The notes under the pieces were generated by a model. It had not been told where the DNA came from. It searched no databases and worked only from the letters and a program-made list of their open reading frames with translations. DNA of 64,000 nt, taken from the NCBI RefSeq assembly GCF_001509795.1, contig NZ_LLZN01000060.1, forward strand, positions 23,119 through 87,118, read 5' to 3'. This DNA is from Streptomyces sp. NRRL WC-3605. Its GTDB lineage: Bacteria; Actinomycetota; Actinomycetes; Streptomycetales; Streptomycetaceae. The position numbers and the translations under genes were made by a program. Shown in pieces: positions 24,906-32,804 of the stretch (the first letter of the stretch is position 1; each line of letters begins with the position of its first letter).

Positions 24906-25811
24906 TCAGTGGTGCGGGACCACGGCGACGGGTGCCACGGCGTGGTGGAGCACGGCGTGGGTCACCGGGCCGATGTGCGCGCCGAACGGGCGGCGGCGGA
25001 TACGGCGGCCGACGACCACGAGGGACGCCTCGCGGGAGACCTCCACGAGCCGGGCTCCCGGGCTGCCGGCGGGGACTTCCTCGATCACCTCGACGTCGGG
25101 GTACTTCTGACGCCAGGGCTTGAGGACGTCGGCGAGCAGGACGGCCTGCTGCCGGACGATCTCGTCGTGCAGTTCGATGTCGACGGACAGGCCGTAGACG
25201 TAGTAGGGCGGGAGGTTCCAGCCGTGGAGCACGCGCAGCCGGCTCCCGCGGCGGGCGGCCTCCTCGAACGCGAACTGGATCAGCGTTGCGTCGGGGCTCG
25301 TCGCGTCGAGCCCGAGGACGACGGGCCGGTAGGCGGTCTCCGTCGACGGCAGTCGCTCGGCGTCCGGTTCGTGCTCGTCGGCGGCCTGCTCATCGGCCCG
25401 GACGAGGACGACGGGGTGTTCCGCGCGGGCGACCACCGCGAGTCCGACGGAACCGACCATGAACCCGCCGAGCCCGCTCAGCCCGCGCGAGCCGAGCACC
25501 AGCAGGTCGGCGTCCTCCGCCGCGTCCAGCAGGGTGCCGGCGGCGTCGCCCGTGCGTTGCTCGACCGTCAGCTCCATGCCGGGGTGGCGCAGCCGGATCG
25601 CGTCGGCGGCCTCGCGGGGGACCCGCTCGGTCCAGTGCTGCTGGGTCTCGGCGCCGAGGAGCGGGGCCTGGGCCATGGGCTCGGGGACGGGCTCCCAGAC
25701 ATGGACGATCTTCAACGGCAGTCCGCGCAGCCGCGCCTCGCGGGCCGCCCACTCGGTCGCGGACCGGCTCTCGGGCGAGCCGTCCAGACCTGCGACAACA
25801 GTGCGGAGCAT
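24906..25811 (-). CDS. Universal stress protein with two UspA domains
   Basis: A 301-residue tandem UspA protein. The first domain keeps the ATP-binding signature (LGSRGLSGLGGFMVGSVGLA). The second has a diverged version (VVGRRIRRRPFGAHIGPVTH) that may bind nucleotide weakly. AGGAGG lies 9 nt before the ATG at 25809-25811. The 111-bp gap upstream carries two DosR-like inverted repeats, and neighbours include CBS, DoxX and pyridoxamine-oxidase-like genes, as in DosR/OsdR regulons. It probably supports survival in low oxygen or dormancy. Confidence 0.9.
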   Translation of the reverse strand: MLRTVVAGLDGSPESRSATEWAAREARLRGLPLKIVHVWEPVPEPMAQAPLLGAETQQHWTERVPREAADAIRLRHPGMELTVEQRTGDAAGTLLDAAEDADLLVLGSRGLSGLGGFMVGSVGLAVVARAEHPVVLVRADEQAADEHEPDAERLPSTETAYRPVVLGLDATSPDATLIQFAFEEAARRGSRLRVLHGWNLPPYYVYGLSVDIELHDEIVRQQAVLLADVLKPWRQKYPDVEVIEEVPAGSPGARLVEVSREASLVVVGRRIRRRPFGAHIGPVTHAVLHHAVAPVAVVPHH

Positions 25812-25872
25812 GATGCTGCCTCCTGATCGGATTCTCTGATTCCAGCGTCGGACGTGCGGGGCCGCGGGGGCA

Positions 25873-25916
25873 GGGGCCGCTGGTCCCCGGCCGGGACCGA
25901 CCGGCCCAACGGTCCC
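25873..25916. promoter_or_regulatory. DosR/OsdR-like boxes before the universal stress protein gene
   Basis: GGGGCC-GCTG-GTCCCC (25873-25888) has the GGGxC-N4-GTCCC form of DosR/DevR boxes. A second repeat, GGGACCG and CGGTCCC (25893-25899, 25910-25916), follows at once, with the sub-match GGGACC-GAC-CGGCCC inside it. They lie 62-105 bp upstream of the stress-protein start. The match is to the general consensus only; direct binding is inference. Confidence 0.5.
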
Positions 25917-25922
25917 CGCCGG

Positions 25923-26531
25923 TCAGCGCAGCCAGGGGTGACGGCCGACGAACGGCAGCCGCGCCCAGGCCTCGCCGAGCCCCCAGACGGCGCCGGAGCC
26001 GGCGGCGGCGAGCGCGATCAGGACGATGGCGTACACGACGTGGTAGTCGGCGAAGGGGTTGGTCGACATGCTCGGCGACCCGTCGGACAGGTGCCGGGCG
26101 GGCGGCCATTCGGCCACCCACATCAGGGCCATCATCACGGTGCCCGCGACGGCGGCGAGCCGCACTCCGACGCCCAGGACGAGGGCCGCGCCGACGCCGA
26201 GGAGTCCCAGCATGAACAGCCAGTCCGCCCAGGCGTCACCGGCCCACGAGTGGAAGACCGACTCCAGCGGGCCGACGGCGACCGAACCGAGGAAGCCCCG
26301 CGTCGGCGAACCCCCGTCGATCCAGCCCTTGCCGGACGGGGTGGCGTAGCCGAGGCCGAAGGTCTTGTCGAGGAACGCCCACAGGAAGACGAAGCCCGTG
26401 AGCAGCCGCAGTCCGGCGAGGACGTACGCGCTCGCGGCCGTGGTGGGTGCGGCCTCCTCGGCGGTGGCGGCCCGGCGTGCGGCCGGGAAGCGGAAACCGG
26501 GGCGCCGGTGTGTCGGATCGTGCACTGCCAT
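25923..26531 (-). CDS. DoxX/DoxD-like membrane protein
   Basis: A 202-residue membrane protein. A cytoplasmic N-terminus of about 35 residues leads into four hydrophobic segments. The first is LTGFVFLWAFLDKTFGLGYA, typical of the DoxX/TQO small-subunit family, and a long periplasmic loop (GKGWIDGGSPTRGFLGSVAV) follows. The start ATG at 26529-26531 has GAGGGGG about 9 nt upstream, better than the ATG 9 nt earlier. DoxD is part of thiosulfate:quinone oxidoreductase in archaea; in actinobacteria DoxX proteins are linked to redox stress. The exact role is unknown. It belongs to the dormancy-like block. Confidence 0.82.
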   Translation of the reverse strand: MAVHDPTHRRPGFRFPAARRAATAEEAAPTTAASAYVLAGLRLLTGFVFLWAFLDKTFGLGYATPSGKGWIDGGSPTRGFLGSVAVGPLESVFHSWAGDAWADWLFMLGLLGVGAALVLGVGVRLAAVAGTVMMALMWVAEWPPARHLSDGSPSMSTNPFADYHVVYAIVLIALAAAGSGAVWGLGEAWARLPFVGRHPWLR

Positions 26532-26624
26532 GATCTTCATCCCCCTCGGGACGGATGCGCCGTTGACGTCCTCCACTGTCGTGGCGGAGACAGGGCGTGG
26601 CGCGGTGCCGAAGGGGGTATCCGA

Positions 26625-26639
26625 GGGGCTGAACGGCCC
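26625..26639. promoter_or_regulatory. Possible DosR-like box upstream of the DoxX gene
   Basis: GGGGCTGAACGGCCC can be read as GGGCT-GAAC-GGCCC, with one mismatch between arms and the 5-4-5 spacing of DosR boxes. It lies about 94 bp before the DoxX start. This is a weak match. Confidence 0.3.
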
Positions 26640-26727
26640 TATTGATGCGGCCTGTTGGGACCAGGGGGTGGCGTACCCGCCCTGTGCGGGCGGTTCATGA
26701 CGGCCCGTCGGCGGACGACTCCGCCGG

Positions 26728-27630
26728 TCAGCGGTCGGCAGGCGTGATACGGCGGCCCGTGAGCCGTGCCGGGCGGAGCATCACCCACAACTCCCTCTCG
26801 CCGCCCACCCAGGGCGTGGAGTGGGCGCGTTCGGTGAGGCGGCGGGCGGCGTCCGGGTCGGTGACCGCGTTCGCGGGGCCGACCGCCAGCACGCTCCAGC
26901 CCTGGCTCATGGTCTCGTCCACGTGGTCCACCTCGAAGGCGGCCTCGGTGCCGACGGCGGACGCCGCGACGGAGCCGGGTTCCGTCCGGAAGGCGATCAT
27001 GTCCTCCACGATCTCGTAGTTGACCGGGACGATCGCGGGGCGGCCGTCGGACTCCGTCACCCCGACGCGGCCCACTCCGTGCGTGGACAGCAGGGTGCGG
27101 CACTCGTCCGGGTCCAGGTCGCGCACCTCGGGGTGGAGCAGGGCGTGGCCCTGCCCGGGCGGCAGGTCCATGCCTCCGCCGCGCAGCGCGGTCGCCGTGG
27201 TACCGAGGACGTCGGCGAGGCGGGTCAGGGTGGCCGCGGTCGGATCGGCCGGGTGTTCCTCCAGGTAGGCGAGGTAGTCCGGGGACATACGGGCCCGTGC
27301 GGCGGTCTCCTCGCGGCTGAGCCCGTGCCGGCGGCGCTCGGCGACCAGACGCCGGCCCATGTCGCCGGGGTTGGGGGTCCTCCCCCGTGGTGCGGGCTCG
27401 CTCACGGCGGGCTCCGGGCCGGCGGGGGTGCCGGACGCCTCGTGTTCGAGGTGGTGGACGTGCGCGTCGGGGCCGGGGAAGACGAGGGTCACCTCGTCCG
27501 TGTCCGACCAGCGCACGTCGTACGGGGGCGTCCCGTCCTCATGGTGCAGCCCGACGATCTCGCCGTCGCGCCGTGCGGCGCCTGTGGACGGGCTCTCGAT
27601 GACGAGTTGATCTCCGACGTGCGCTCGCAT
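26728..27630 (-). CDS. DUF1918 + XRE helix-turn-helix + pyridoxamine 5'-phosphate oxidase-like fusion
   Basis: A 300-residue three-part protein. Residues 1-58 match DUF1918 (MRAHVGDQLVIESPSTGAAR; DGTPPYDVRWSD). Residues about 88-150 are an XRE helix-turn-helix (MGRRLVAERRRHGLSREETA; SPDYLAYLEEHPADPTAATL). Residues about 165-300 are a split-barrel flavin/F420-binding PNPOx-like domain (DECRTLLSTHGVGRVGVTES; IVPVNYEIVEDMIAFRTEPG). GGAAGGG lies about 10 nt before the ATG at 27628-27630. A flavin-type sensor tied to a DNA-binding domain suggests a redox-responsive regulator. PNPOx-like proteins are frequent DosR targets. The function is not established. Confidence 0.85.
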   Translation of the reverse strand: MRAHVGDQLVIESPSTGAARRDGEIVGLHHEDGTPPYDVRWSDTDEVTLVFPGPDAHVHHLEHEASGTPAGPEPAVSEPAPRGRTPNPGDMGRRLVAERRRHGLSREETAARARMSPDYLAYLEEHPADPTAATLTRLADVLGTTATALRGGGMDLPPGQGHALLHPEVRDLDPDECRTLLSTHGVGRVGVTESDGRPAIVPVNYEIVEDMIAFRTEPGSVAASAVGTEAAFEVDHVDETMSQGWSVLAVGPANAVTDPDAARRLTERAHSTPWVGGERELWVMLRPARLTGRRITPADR

Positions 27631-27710
27631 GGCCGTCGCCCTTCCTCGCGGTGGTGCGCGGTGTCGCTGTATCCAACGTCGCACGCACGGCCGGAGCCCG
27701 CATGGCCCGA

Positions 27711-27782
27711 CCGGCCCTCAGGGGCGCCGCGGTGATCGGGCGGGGACCGGCCCTCAGGGGCGCCAGGGTGACCGGGCGGGGA
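27711..27782. repeat. 36-bp tandem duplication
   Basis: Two head-to-tail 36-bp copies (27711-27746, 27747-27782) differ at three positions. Each contains an imperfect inverted repeat around CCCTCAGGGG. Confidence 0.8.
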
Positions 27783-27986
27783 CGCGACGGGGCCGGCGGG
27801 GATCAGCACTGCGTCTCGTCCGGCGCCACCGGCTTCCCGCTGGGCGGTCTGGGCGGTCTGGGCGACCCGGACGAGCAGACCGCGCAGCTGCTCGGCGCCT
27901 CGCCGGCGAGGTCGGCCAGGAGGCGCCTCGGCGACGGCGCGGCTCTGCCGCACCTCGGCGAGGCGGGGCTCGCCCGGTGCCGGTTC

Positions 27987-28015
27987 CGGTGTCGGTGTCG
28001 GTGTCGGTGTCGGTG
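27987..28015. repeat. Hexanucleotide microsatellite (CGGTGT)n
   Basis: Four full CGGTGT units and a partial fifth lie in tandem. On the minus strand the unit encodes Pro-Thr or His-Arg runs depending on frame. Such tracts are prone to slippage. Confidence 0.8.
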
Positions 28016-28229
28016 AGGACGACCTGAGGTACGCGCCGGTCTCGGGGGCCTGGCCTGCGTTCGCCCCGAGGGCGGCGAAGTCAGCACGCTGCCGGCCTGA
28101 GCCCGGGAGCCGACCCCGAACCGCCCTCACGTCGTCGGGAATGGTCCGTCCTGGCCAACACCCGCCGAAATTGCATACGTTGCCGAGAACTCGACTCCAC
28201 CCCCGGACCTCGGCAAAGGAGCGGCCGCC

Positions 28230-29171
28230 ATGAGCCGACGCCAGAAGACCTTCCGCGCCCTCGCGATCGGCGACGGGAGCGACGGACAGTGGGCCGCCTA
28301 CGCACAGCCGCTCTGGCCGCTCGCGGAGCAGTGGCTGGCCGAGGAGGGCCGCACGGACGTGGGAGCGGACCGGGCGCGGAGGCTGTTCGAGGAGCACATG
28401 CCGGAACTGGTCCCCGTGCTCGACCGGCTCGCCGCTCAGCTCGACCGGCCGGAGGCGAGGACCTTCCTCACCCTCGCGGCCATACGGCCGTTCTTCTCCG
28501 CCTGCACCCAGATCGGCGCCGGCGGCACACTGCTGCGCAACTACGACTTCGACCCCGACGACTGCGAGGGGACGATCGTGTCCTCCGACTTCCTGCGCCC
28601 GGTGATCGGCATGCAGGACGCGGCGTGGGGCCTGCTGGACGGCATGAACGACGCGGGACTCGCGGTCTCCCTCACCTTCGGCGGACGCTTCGTCCACGGC
28701 CCGGGCTTCGCGATCCCGATCGTCCTGCGCTACCTGCTGGAGACATGCACGACGGTCGACGAGGCGGTCGGCAGACTGCGCTCGATACCGATCGCCATCC
28801 CGCAGAACGTCACACTGGTCGACGCCGAGCAGGCACGCACGGTGTACGTGGGGCCGGACATCCCCCTGACCGAGGCGCCGGACGCCTGCGCGGCCAACCA
28901 CCAGCACCTGCCGGTCCCCGACGACCAGGAGCGCTCCTCGCGGACCCAGGAGCGCCTGGCCGCCGTGCGCGCGACCGGCCCGGACGTGGCGGCGATGCTG
29001 AGGTCCCCGCTGTACCAACTCGCCTACGACGAGGGCCTGGGCACGGTGTACACCGCCCACTACCACCCCGCCGAGGGCAAGGTGACCTACTTCTGGCCGG
29101 ACGGCTCCTGGCCCCAGTCCTTCGCCACCTTCACCCCGGGCACCCGCACGATGACCCTGGGCCTGGCCTGA
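28230..29171 (+). CDS. C45-type acyltransferase/linear amide hydrolase (Ntn fold)
   Basis: A 313-residue protein resembling the acyl-CoA:6-aminopenicillanate acyltransferase/choloylglycine hydrolase group. The likely nucleophile is the Cys in RPFFSACTQIGAGG, followed by LLRNYDFDPDDCEG, the usual NYD block, and later VSLTFGGRFVHGPGF. In family members the chain before this Cys is often removed autocatalytically; here it is about 90 residues. It hydrolyses or transfers acyl groups on amides; the substrate is unknown. AAAGGAG precedes the ATG at 28230. A small gene follows 34 bp downstream. Confidence 0.78.
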   Translation: MSRRQKTFRALAIGDGSDGQWAAYAQPLWPLAEQWLAEEGRTDVGADRARRLFEEHMPELVPVLDRLAAQLDRPEARTFLTLAAIRPFFSACTQIGAGGTLLRNYDFDPDDCEGTIVSSDFLRPVIGMQDAAWGLLDGMNDAGLAVSLTFGGRFVHGPGFAIPIVLRYLLETCTTVDEAVGRLRSIPIAIPQNVTLVDAEQARTVYVGPDIPLTEAPDACAANHQHLPVPDDQERSSRTQERLAAVRATGPDVAAMLRSPLYQLAYDEGLGTVYTAHYHPAEGKVTYFWPDGSWPQSFATFTPGTRTMTLGLA

Positions 29172-29205
29172 GTCGACCCCTCCTTTTCCTCAAAGGGTCA
29201 CACAG

Positions 29206-29370
29206 TTGACCGAAGCGGCCGCGGACGTGTTCGGGACCAAGGTCCGCGTCCGGGAGATCGTGAGCGAGAAGCGGGGTGGGCGCTACCTCGTGACGGCGTC
29301 CACCGATCTCGGTGACGTGTCCGGCTGGTGGCCCGAGAAGGAGCTGGTCCGGGTGCCTCAGGTGCGCTGA
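29206..29370 (+). CDS. Small 54-residue protein of unknown function (TTG start)
   Basis: This short frame reads cleanly from a TTG at 29206-29208 to TGA at 29368-29370, with AAAGGG (29192-29197) about 9 nt upstream. The protein begins TEAAADVFGTKVRVREIVSE after the initiator. It continues GGRYLVTASTDLGDVSG and WWPEKELVRVPQVR, a compact pattern of short beta strands like an SH3-type barrel. Codons keep G/C in almost every third position, which supports coding. A GTG at 29227 is an alternative start. It may be co-transcribed with the upstream hydrolase. I do not recognise a named family. Confidence 0.6.
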   Translation: MTEAAADVFGTKVRVREIVSEKRGGRYLVTASTDLGDVSGWWPEKELVRVPQVR

Positions 29371-29406
29371 TCCGGCAATGTCGAACCCCCTGACGCTGCC
29401 GTGGAG

Positions 29407-29422
29407 CGGACAAGCCTGTCCG
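29407..29422. promoter_or_regulatory. Perfect inverted repeat before the PH-like membrane gene
   Basis: CGGACA-AGCC-TGTCCG lies 25 bp before the ATG at 29448 and 36 bp past the small gene. It could be an operator or a short hairpin terminator. Confidence 0.4.
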
Positions 29423-29447
29423 GGTCGGGAAGTGGCACGCTCCGGGC

Positions 29448-30998
29448 ATGAGCAGCGTGCCTGAAGTGACGTGCCGTCCTCGGTCGAGGCGGTTCCCGTG
29501 GTTCCTCGTCGGTCTCGGCGCGGTAGGACTGGTCCTGGCCTTGGCCCGTGCGGCGGGTGCGGGCGGGATCCCCGACGCGTGCGTCCTCGCGGGGTGCGTG
29601 CTGGCGTCGCTGGGTGTCGCGGGCGCGTACGGCCTCGTCATCCGCGTCCACGCGGACGCGAGCAGGCTGTCGTACCGGACCCTGCTGCACCGCCGCAGCG
29701 CGCGCTGGGACGACGTCGCCGATGTGCGGGTGCGCGTGCAGTACGCGCGTCACGGCGAGATCCATCGCGTGCATGTCGTCATGCGGGGCGGGCGCACCTG
29801 GCGGCTCCCCCTGCCGGTCAGCTCGTCCGCCGAGGAGCGGACGGACTTCGACGCGACCGTGGAGGCACTGCGGGCGCTGCACCAGCGGTACGGCACGCCG
29901 GAGTCGGACCATCTGGCCGTGCTCTCCAAGGGCACGGCCGGGCGTGGCCCAGGACTGCCCGTCCTCCTGTGCGCCGTGTTCCTCGCGGGTGCCGCGCTGG
30001 CCGCGTGGTTCGTCCCGGTGGTGGCGGCGGAGAAGCTGGCGTGGACGTCGGCCGTCCCGTGCGCCGGGCAGGAGGCGGGACGTGACGAGGACTGCCTGAC
30101 CACCCTGTCGGCCGTGGTCGCGCGCACGGAGGTGGCTCAGGGCAGGGGGCAGAGCTGGGTGTACTTCGACGGCGGGCGGCCGGTGGACCGCGTCTCGGTG
30201 TCGAAGGAGGGGGCCGGTGGTTTCCGGGCCGGTGACCGCGTCCGGCTCACCGTCTGGCGCCACGGGGTGCGGGAGATCGCCGGTGGACACCACGTGTGGC
30301 GCGAGCACTTCCCCGCCGCCGGAGAGGTCGCCGTGACCGCGGCGGTGTGCGTGCTCATCGCCGGCTACCCGGCCGCCCTGATCGCGCAGCGCCGGCGCGC
30401 ACGCCGCCGGCCCGCCGACGAACTGCTGCCGTCGCCGCTCCCGTTCGCCGGTGCCTTGGCCGGTACGGCCGTGTGGTCGCTGCCGTACTGCTACACGCAC
30501 CCGACCCTGGTGCCGGGCTCGCCCGGGGGCGTGGTGTGGGCGGGCCTCGGGGCGGCGGTCTCGGTCGGCCTGTTCGTCTGGGCCTGGCGTGCGACCCGCC
30601 TCCACACACCAGGGGCGGCCACGCCGGTGCCGGTGGCGGATGCCGGTGACGAGGACGTCTTCCTGTCCGCCCGGTTCCTGGAGTCCACCGAGTACAACCC
30701 GCACGGCTTCGGCACCCACATCGTCCTCGGCGCCGGTGGGCCCGCCGTGCTCCCCCACTCCGGTCCGGGCCGGTTCGCGGCGCGGCCCATCCCGGTGGAG
30801 CGGCTCACCGTCAGGACCGTGCGGCGGCCACGCGGCGGCGACGGCGACACCGTGCCGAGCAGCTGGGACATCGCCGAACTGGACGACGAGGGCAGGCTGG
30901 TCCGGCTCGCCGCCGCCCCGGGCGACCTGGCCCGCATCCTGCGGGCGTTCACCGCCGACGACGGCACGCCCGTCACCACCGCCGGTTCGGACGGATGA
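29448..30998 (+). CDS. Multi-pass membrane protein with PH-like segment
   Basis: A 516-residue membrane protein. Two hydrophobic segments lie at about 18-68. A bPH-like cytoplasmic stretch follows (RLSYRTLLHRRSARWDDVAD; WRLPLPVSSS), then a membrane segment at about 168-192, an outer loop with a Cys pair (VPCAGQEAGRDEDCLTTLSA), and further segments at about 300-320 and 340-390. The C-terminal 100 residues are soluble. It resembles streptomycete PH-domain proteins of unknown function. The ATG at 29448 has only a weak ribosome site. Confidence 0.68.
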   Translation: MSSVPEVTCRPRSRRFPWFLVGLGAVGLVLALARAAGAGGIPDACVLAGCVLASLGVAGAYGLVIRVHADASRLSYRTLLHRRSARWDDVADVRVRVQYARHGEIHRVHVVMRGGRTWRLPLPVSSSAEERTDFDATVEALRALHQRYGTPESDHLAVLSKGTAGRGPGLPVLLCAVFLAGAALAAWFVPVVAAEKLAWTSAVPCAGQEAGRDEDCLTTLSAVVARTEVAQGRGQSWVYFDGGRPVDRVSVSKEGAGGFRAGDRVRLTVWRHGVREIAGGHHVWREHFPAAGEVAVTAAVCVLIAGYPAALIAQRRRARRRPADELLPSPLPFAGALAGTAVWSLPYCYTHPTLVPGSPGGVVWAGLGAAVSVGLFVWAWRATRLHTPGAATPVPVADAGDEDVFLSARFLESTEYNPHGFGTHIVLGAGGPAVLPHSGPGRFAARPIPVERLTVRTVRRPRGGDGDTVPSSWDIAELDDEGRLVRLAAAPGDLARILRAFTADDGTPVTTAGSDG

Positions 30999-31350
30999 TC
31001 GCGGAGGACCCTGCGGGCTCCCTCCGCCGGGCCCCGCCCGGCCCCGGCCCGCCCAGTCCGGAGCGCCCAGCCCGGAGCGCCTCGGAGCACCCCTGTCGCA
31101 TTGGACTGGACCAAAACCGGTCCGATGCCTTGACAGGGGTTTTCCGCTGCTCCTTAAATTCACGGTGTGAAGTAACTGGAGCACCCCTGTTTTCCCCCAC
31201 CCTTCATCAGCGGTCCACGCCTTCACCGCCCCCCACTTCCTGTCTGTCATGAGCATGCCCGCGCGCCCGCGAGCGCGCCCGCCTGCCCGCCCGACGCGGT
31301 CGTGGACGAGCCATGAGGCCACGGCCGCCGACGACAGAACAGGACGCCGC
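30999..31350. other. Regulatory region before the GH18 gene
   Basis: About 350 bp without a gene. It contains the DasR-like site and promoter at 31100-31159 and two identical 13-mers GGAGCACCCCTGT (31084-31096, 31178-31190) that bracket them. A leader of about 190 nt would precede the start codon. Confidence 0.55.
31100..31159 (+). promoter_or_regulatory. GH18 promoter with DasR-like operator
   Basis: TTGACA (31130-31135) and TTAAAT (31154-31159) with an 18-bp spacer form the best promoter in the window. Just upstream, ATTGGACTGGACCAAA (31100-31115) matches 11 of 16 positions of the DasR consensus as I recall it (ACTGGTCTAGACCACT), with both TGG and GACCA half-site cores kept. DasR represses chitinase genes until GlcN-6-P appears. 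Confidence 0.55.
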
Positions 31351-32736
31351 ATGACCTCTCCCTCCCTCCCCGTCCCCGCGCTGCGCGGCGCGGTCGGCAC
31401 AGCCCTCGCCGCCCTCCTCCTCGCCCCGCTCACCTCCCTCCCCGCCCACGCCGCCGCCCAGGCCACCGGGCAGATCACAGGCCTCGGCGGCAAGTGTCTC
31501 GACGTGGCCGGCGCGGCCACCGCCAACGGCACCGCCGTACAGGTCTACGACTGCAACGGCACCGGCGCCCAGCAGTGGAACGTCGGCTCCGACGGCACCA
31601 TCCGCGCCCTCGGCAAGTGCCTCGACGTGGCATCCGCCGGCACCGCCGACGGCACCCGCGTCCAGCTGTGGGACTGCAACGGCAGCGCCGCCCAGCGCTG
31701 GACCGTGACCGCCGCGCGCGACATCGTCAATCCGCAGGCCGACAAGTGCCTCGACGTGAAGGGCGCGAACTCCGCCAACGGGACCCCCGTGCAGATCTGG
31801 AGCTGCACCGGCGCCGCCCAGCAGAAGTGGACCGCCCCCGGAGCCGACGCCCCGGCGCCCGGACCCGGCGCGATGGCGGTCGCCCCGTACCTCTACAACG
31901 GCTGGGGCGACCCGCCGAGCCCGACGACCGTGATGAACGCGACCGGCGTCAAGTGGTTCACCCTCGCGTTCGTCCTCAGCAACGGCTACTGCAACCCCCA
32001 GTGGGACGGCGGCCGTCCGCTGACGGGCGGCGTCGACCAGCGGACGATCGACGCCGTGCGCGGCGCCGGCGGCGACGTCATCCCGTCCTTCGGCGGCTGG
32101 AGCGGCAACAAGCTGGAGAGCTCCTGCGGCAGCGCGGGTGAACTCGCCGCCGCCTACCAGAAGGTGATCGACGCATACCGGCTGAAGGCCATCGACATCG
32201 ACATCGAGGCCGCCGCGTACGACAGCCCGACCGTGCAGCAGCGCACGGTGGACGCGCTGAAGACCGTCAAGGCCAAGAACCCCGGGATCAAGGTGTACGT
32301 CACCTTCGGCACCGGCCAGAACGGGCCCGACAGCAGCCTGATCGGCAAGGCCGCCGCGTCCGGGCTGACCGTGGACAGCTGGACCATCATGCCGTTCAAC
32401 TTCGGCGGCGCCGGCCAGAACATGGGCCAGCTCACCGTCCGCGCGGCCGAGGGCCTGAAGACCGCCGTGAAGAACGCGTACGGTTACAGCGACGACCAGG
32501 CGTACCGGCACACCGGCATCTCCTCCATGAACGGCGTGACGGACAACTCCGAGACGGTGACCGTCGCCGACTTCCGCACGATCCTCGCCTACGCGCAGCA
32601 GCGGCACCTGGCCCGGCTGACGTTCTGGTCCGTCAACCGGGACCGGCCCTGCACGGGCGGCAGCGCGGACAGCTGCTCCGGGGTGGCCCAGCAGCCCTGG
32701 GAGTTCACCCGAGTCTTCTCCCAGTACACCGGCTGA
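31351..32736 (+). CDS. Secreted GH18 chitinase-like hydrolase with N-terminal ricin-type lectin
   Basis: A 461-residue protein with a Sec signal to about residue 34 (LTSLPAHA/A). A beta-trefoil RICIN domain follows (about 38-165), whose three repeats end in QQWNV, AQRWTV and QQKWT. The GH18 barrel spans about 175-461. The catalytic motif is AIDIDIEAA, with Glu286 as the predicted acid; a key upstream stretch is VIPSFGGWSG. It should be secreted and bind, then cut, chitin or a related GlcNAc polymer. The lectin replaces the usual chitin-binding or FnIII modules of streptomycete chitinases. It has its own DasR-like promoter region. Confidence 0.88.
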   Translation: MTSPSLPVPALRGAVGTALAALLLAPLTSLPAHAAAQATGQITGLGGKCLDVAGAATANGTAVQVYDCNGTGAQQWNVGSDGTIRALGKCLDVASAGTADGTRVQLWDCNGSAAQRWTVTAARDIVNPQADKCLDVKGANSANGTPVQIWSCTGAAQQKWTAPGADAPAPGPGAMAVAPYLYNGWGDPPSPTTVMNATGVKWFTLAFVLSNGYCNPQWDGGRPLTGGVDQRTIDAVRGAGGDVIPSFGGWSGNKLESSCGSAGELAAAYQKVIDAYRLKAIDIDIEAAAYDSPTVQQRTVDALKTVKAKNPGIKVYVTFGTGQNGPDSSLIGKAAASGLTVDSWTIMPFNFGGAGQNMGQLTVRAAEGLKTAVKNAYGYSDDQAYRHTGISSMNGVTDNSETVTVADFRTILAYAQQRHLARLTFWSVNRDRPCTGGSADSCSGVAQQPWEFTRVFSQYTG

Positions 32737-32804
32737 CCGTGCGGCCCGCCCCGCCTCTCCCCCACTCCCCGACTCGCGCCGCCCCGGCGGCAGGAGGAGC
32801 AGAC

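Larger units (their letters stand above)
27631..28229. other. 599-bp intergenic region with tandem repeats
   Basis: The region separates the divergent DUF1918 fusion and Ntn-hydrolase genes. It contains a 36-bp tandem duplication (27711-27782) and a six-base microsatellite (27987-28015). On the minus strand one frame reads a Pro-Thr run and then an Ala/Gln-rich stretch, but it lacks a good start and its frame is not maintained, so I do not call a gene. It may be a decayed gene. AAAGGAG at 28213-28219 serves the next gene. Confidence 0.5.

Noticed and set aside
22060..25110. 1016-residue open frame antisense to the acetyltransferase/synthetase gene
   Set aside because: Translation is Gly/Val/Gln-rich with no domain; the minus strand has two well-formed genes with ribosome sites.
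27987..28015. Short repeats considered as a CRISPR array
   Set aside because: Six-base units without spacers form a microsatellite, not repeat-spacer units; no cas gene is present.
27803..28087. Minus-strand frame with His-Arg or Pro-Thr repeats as a gene
   Set aside because: No ribosome site, repeat-driven composition, and it overlaps the promoter region of the Ntn-hydrolase gene.
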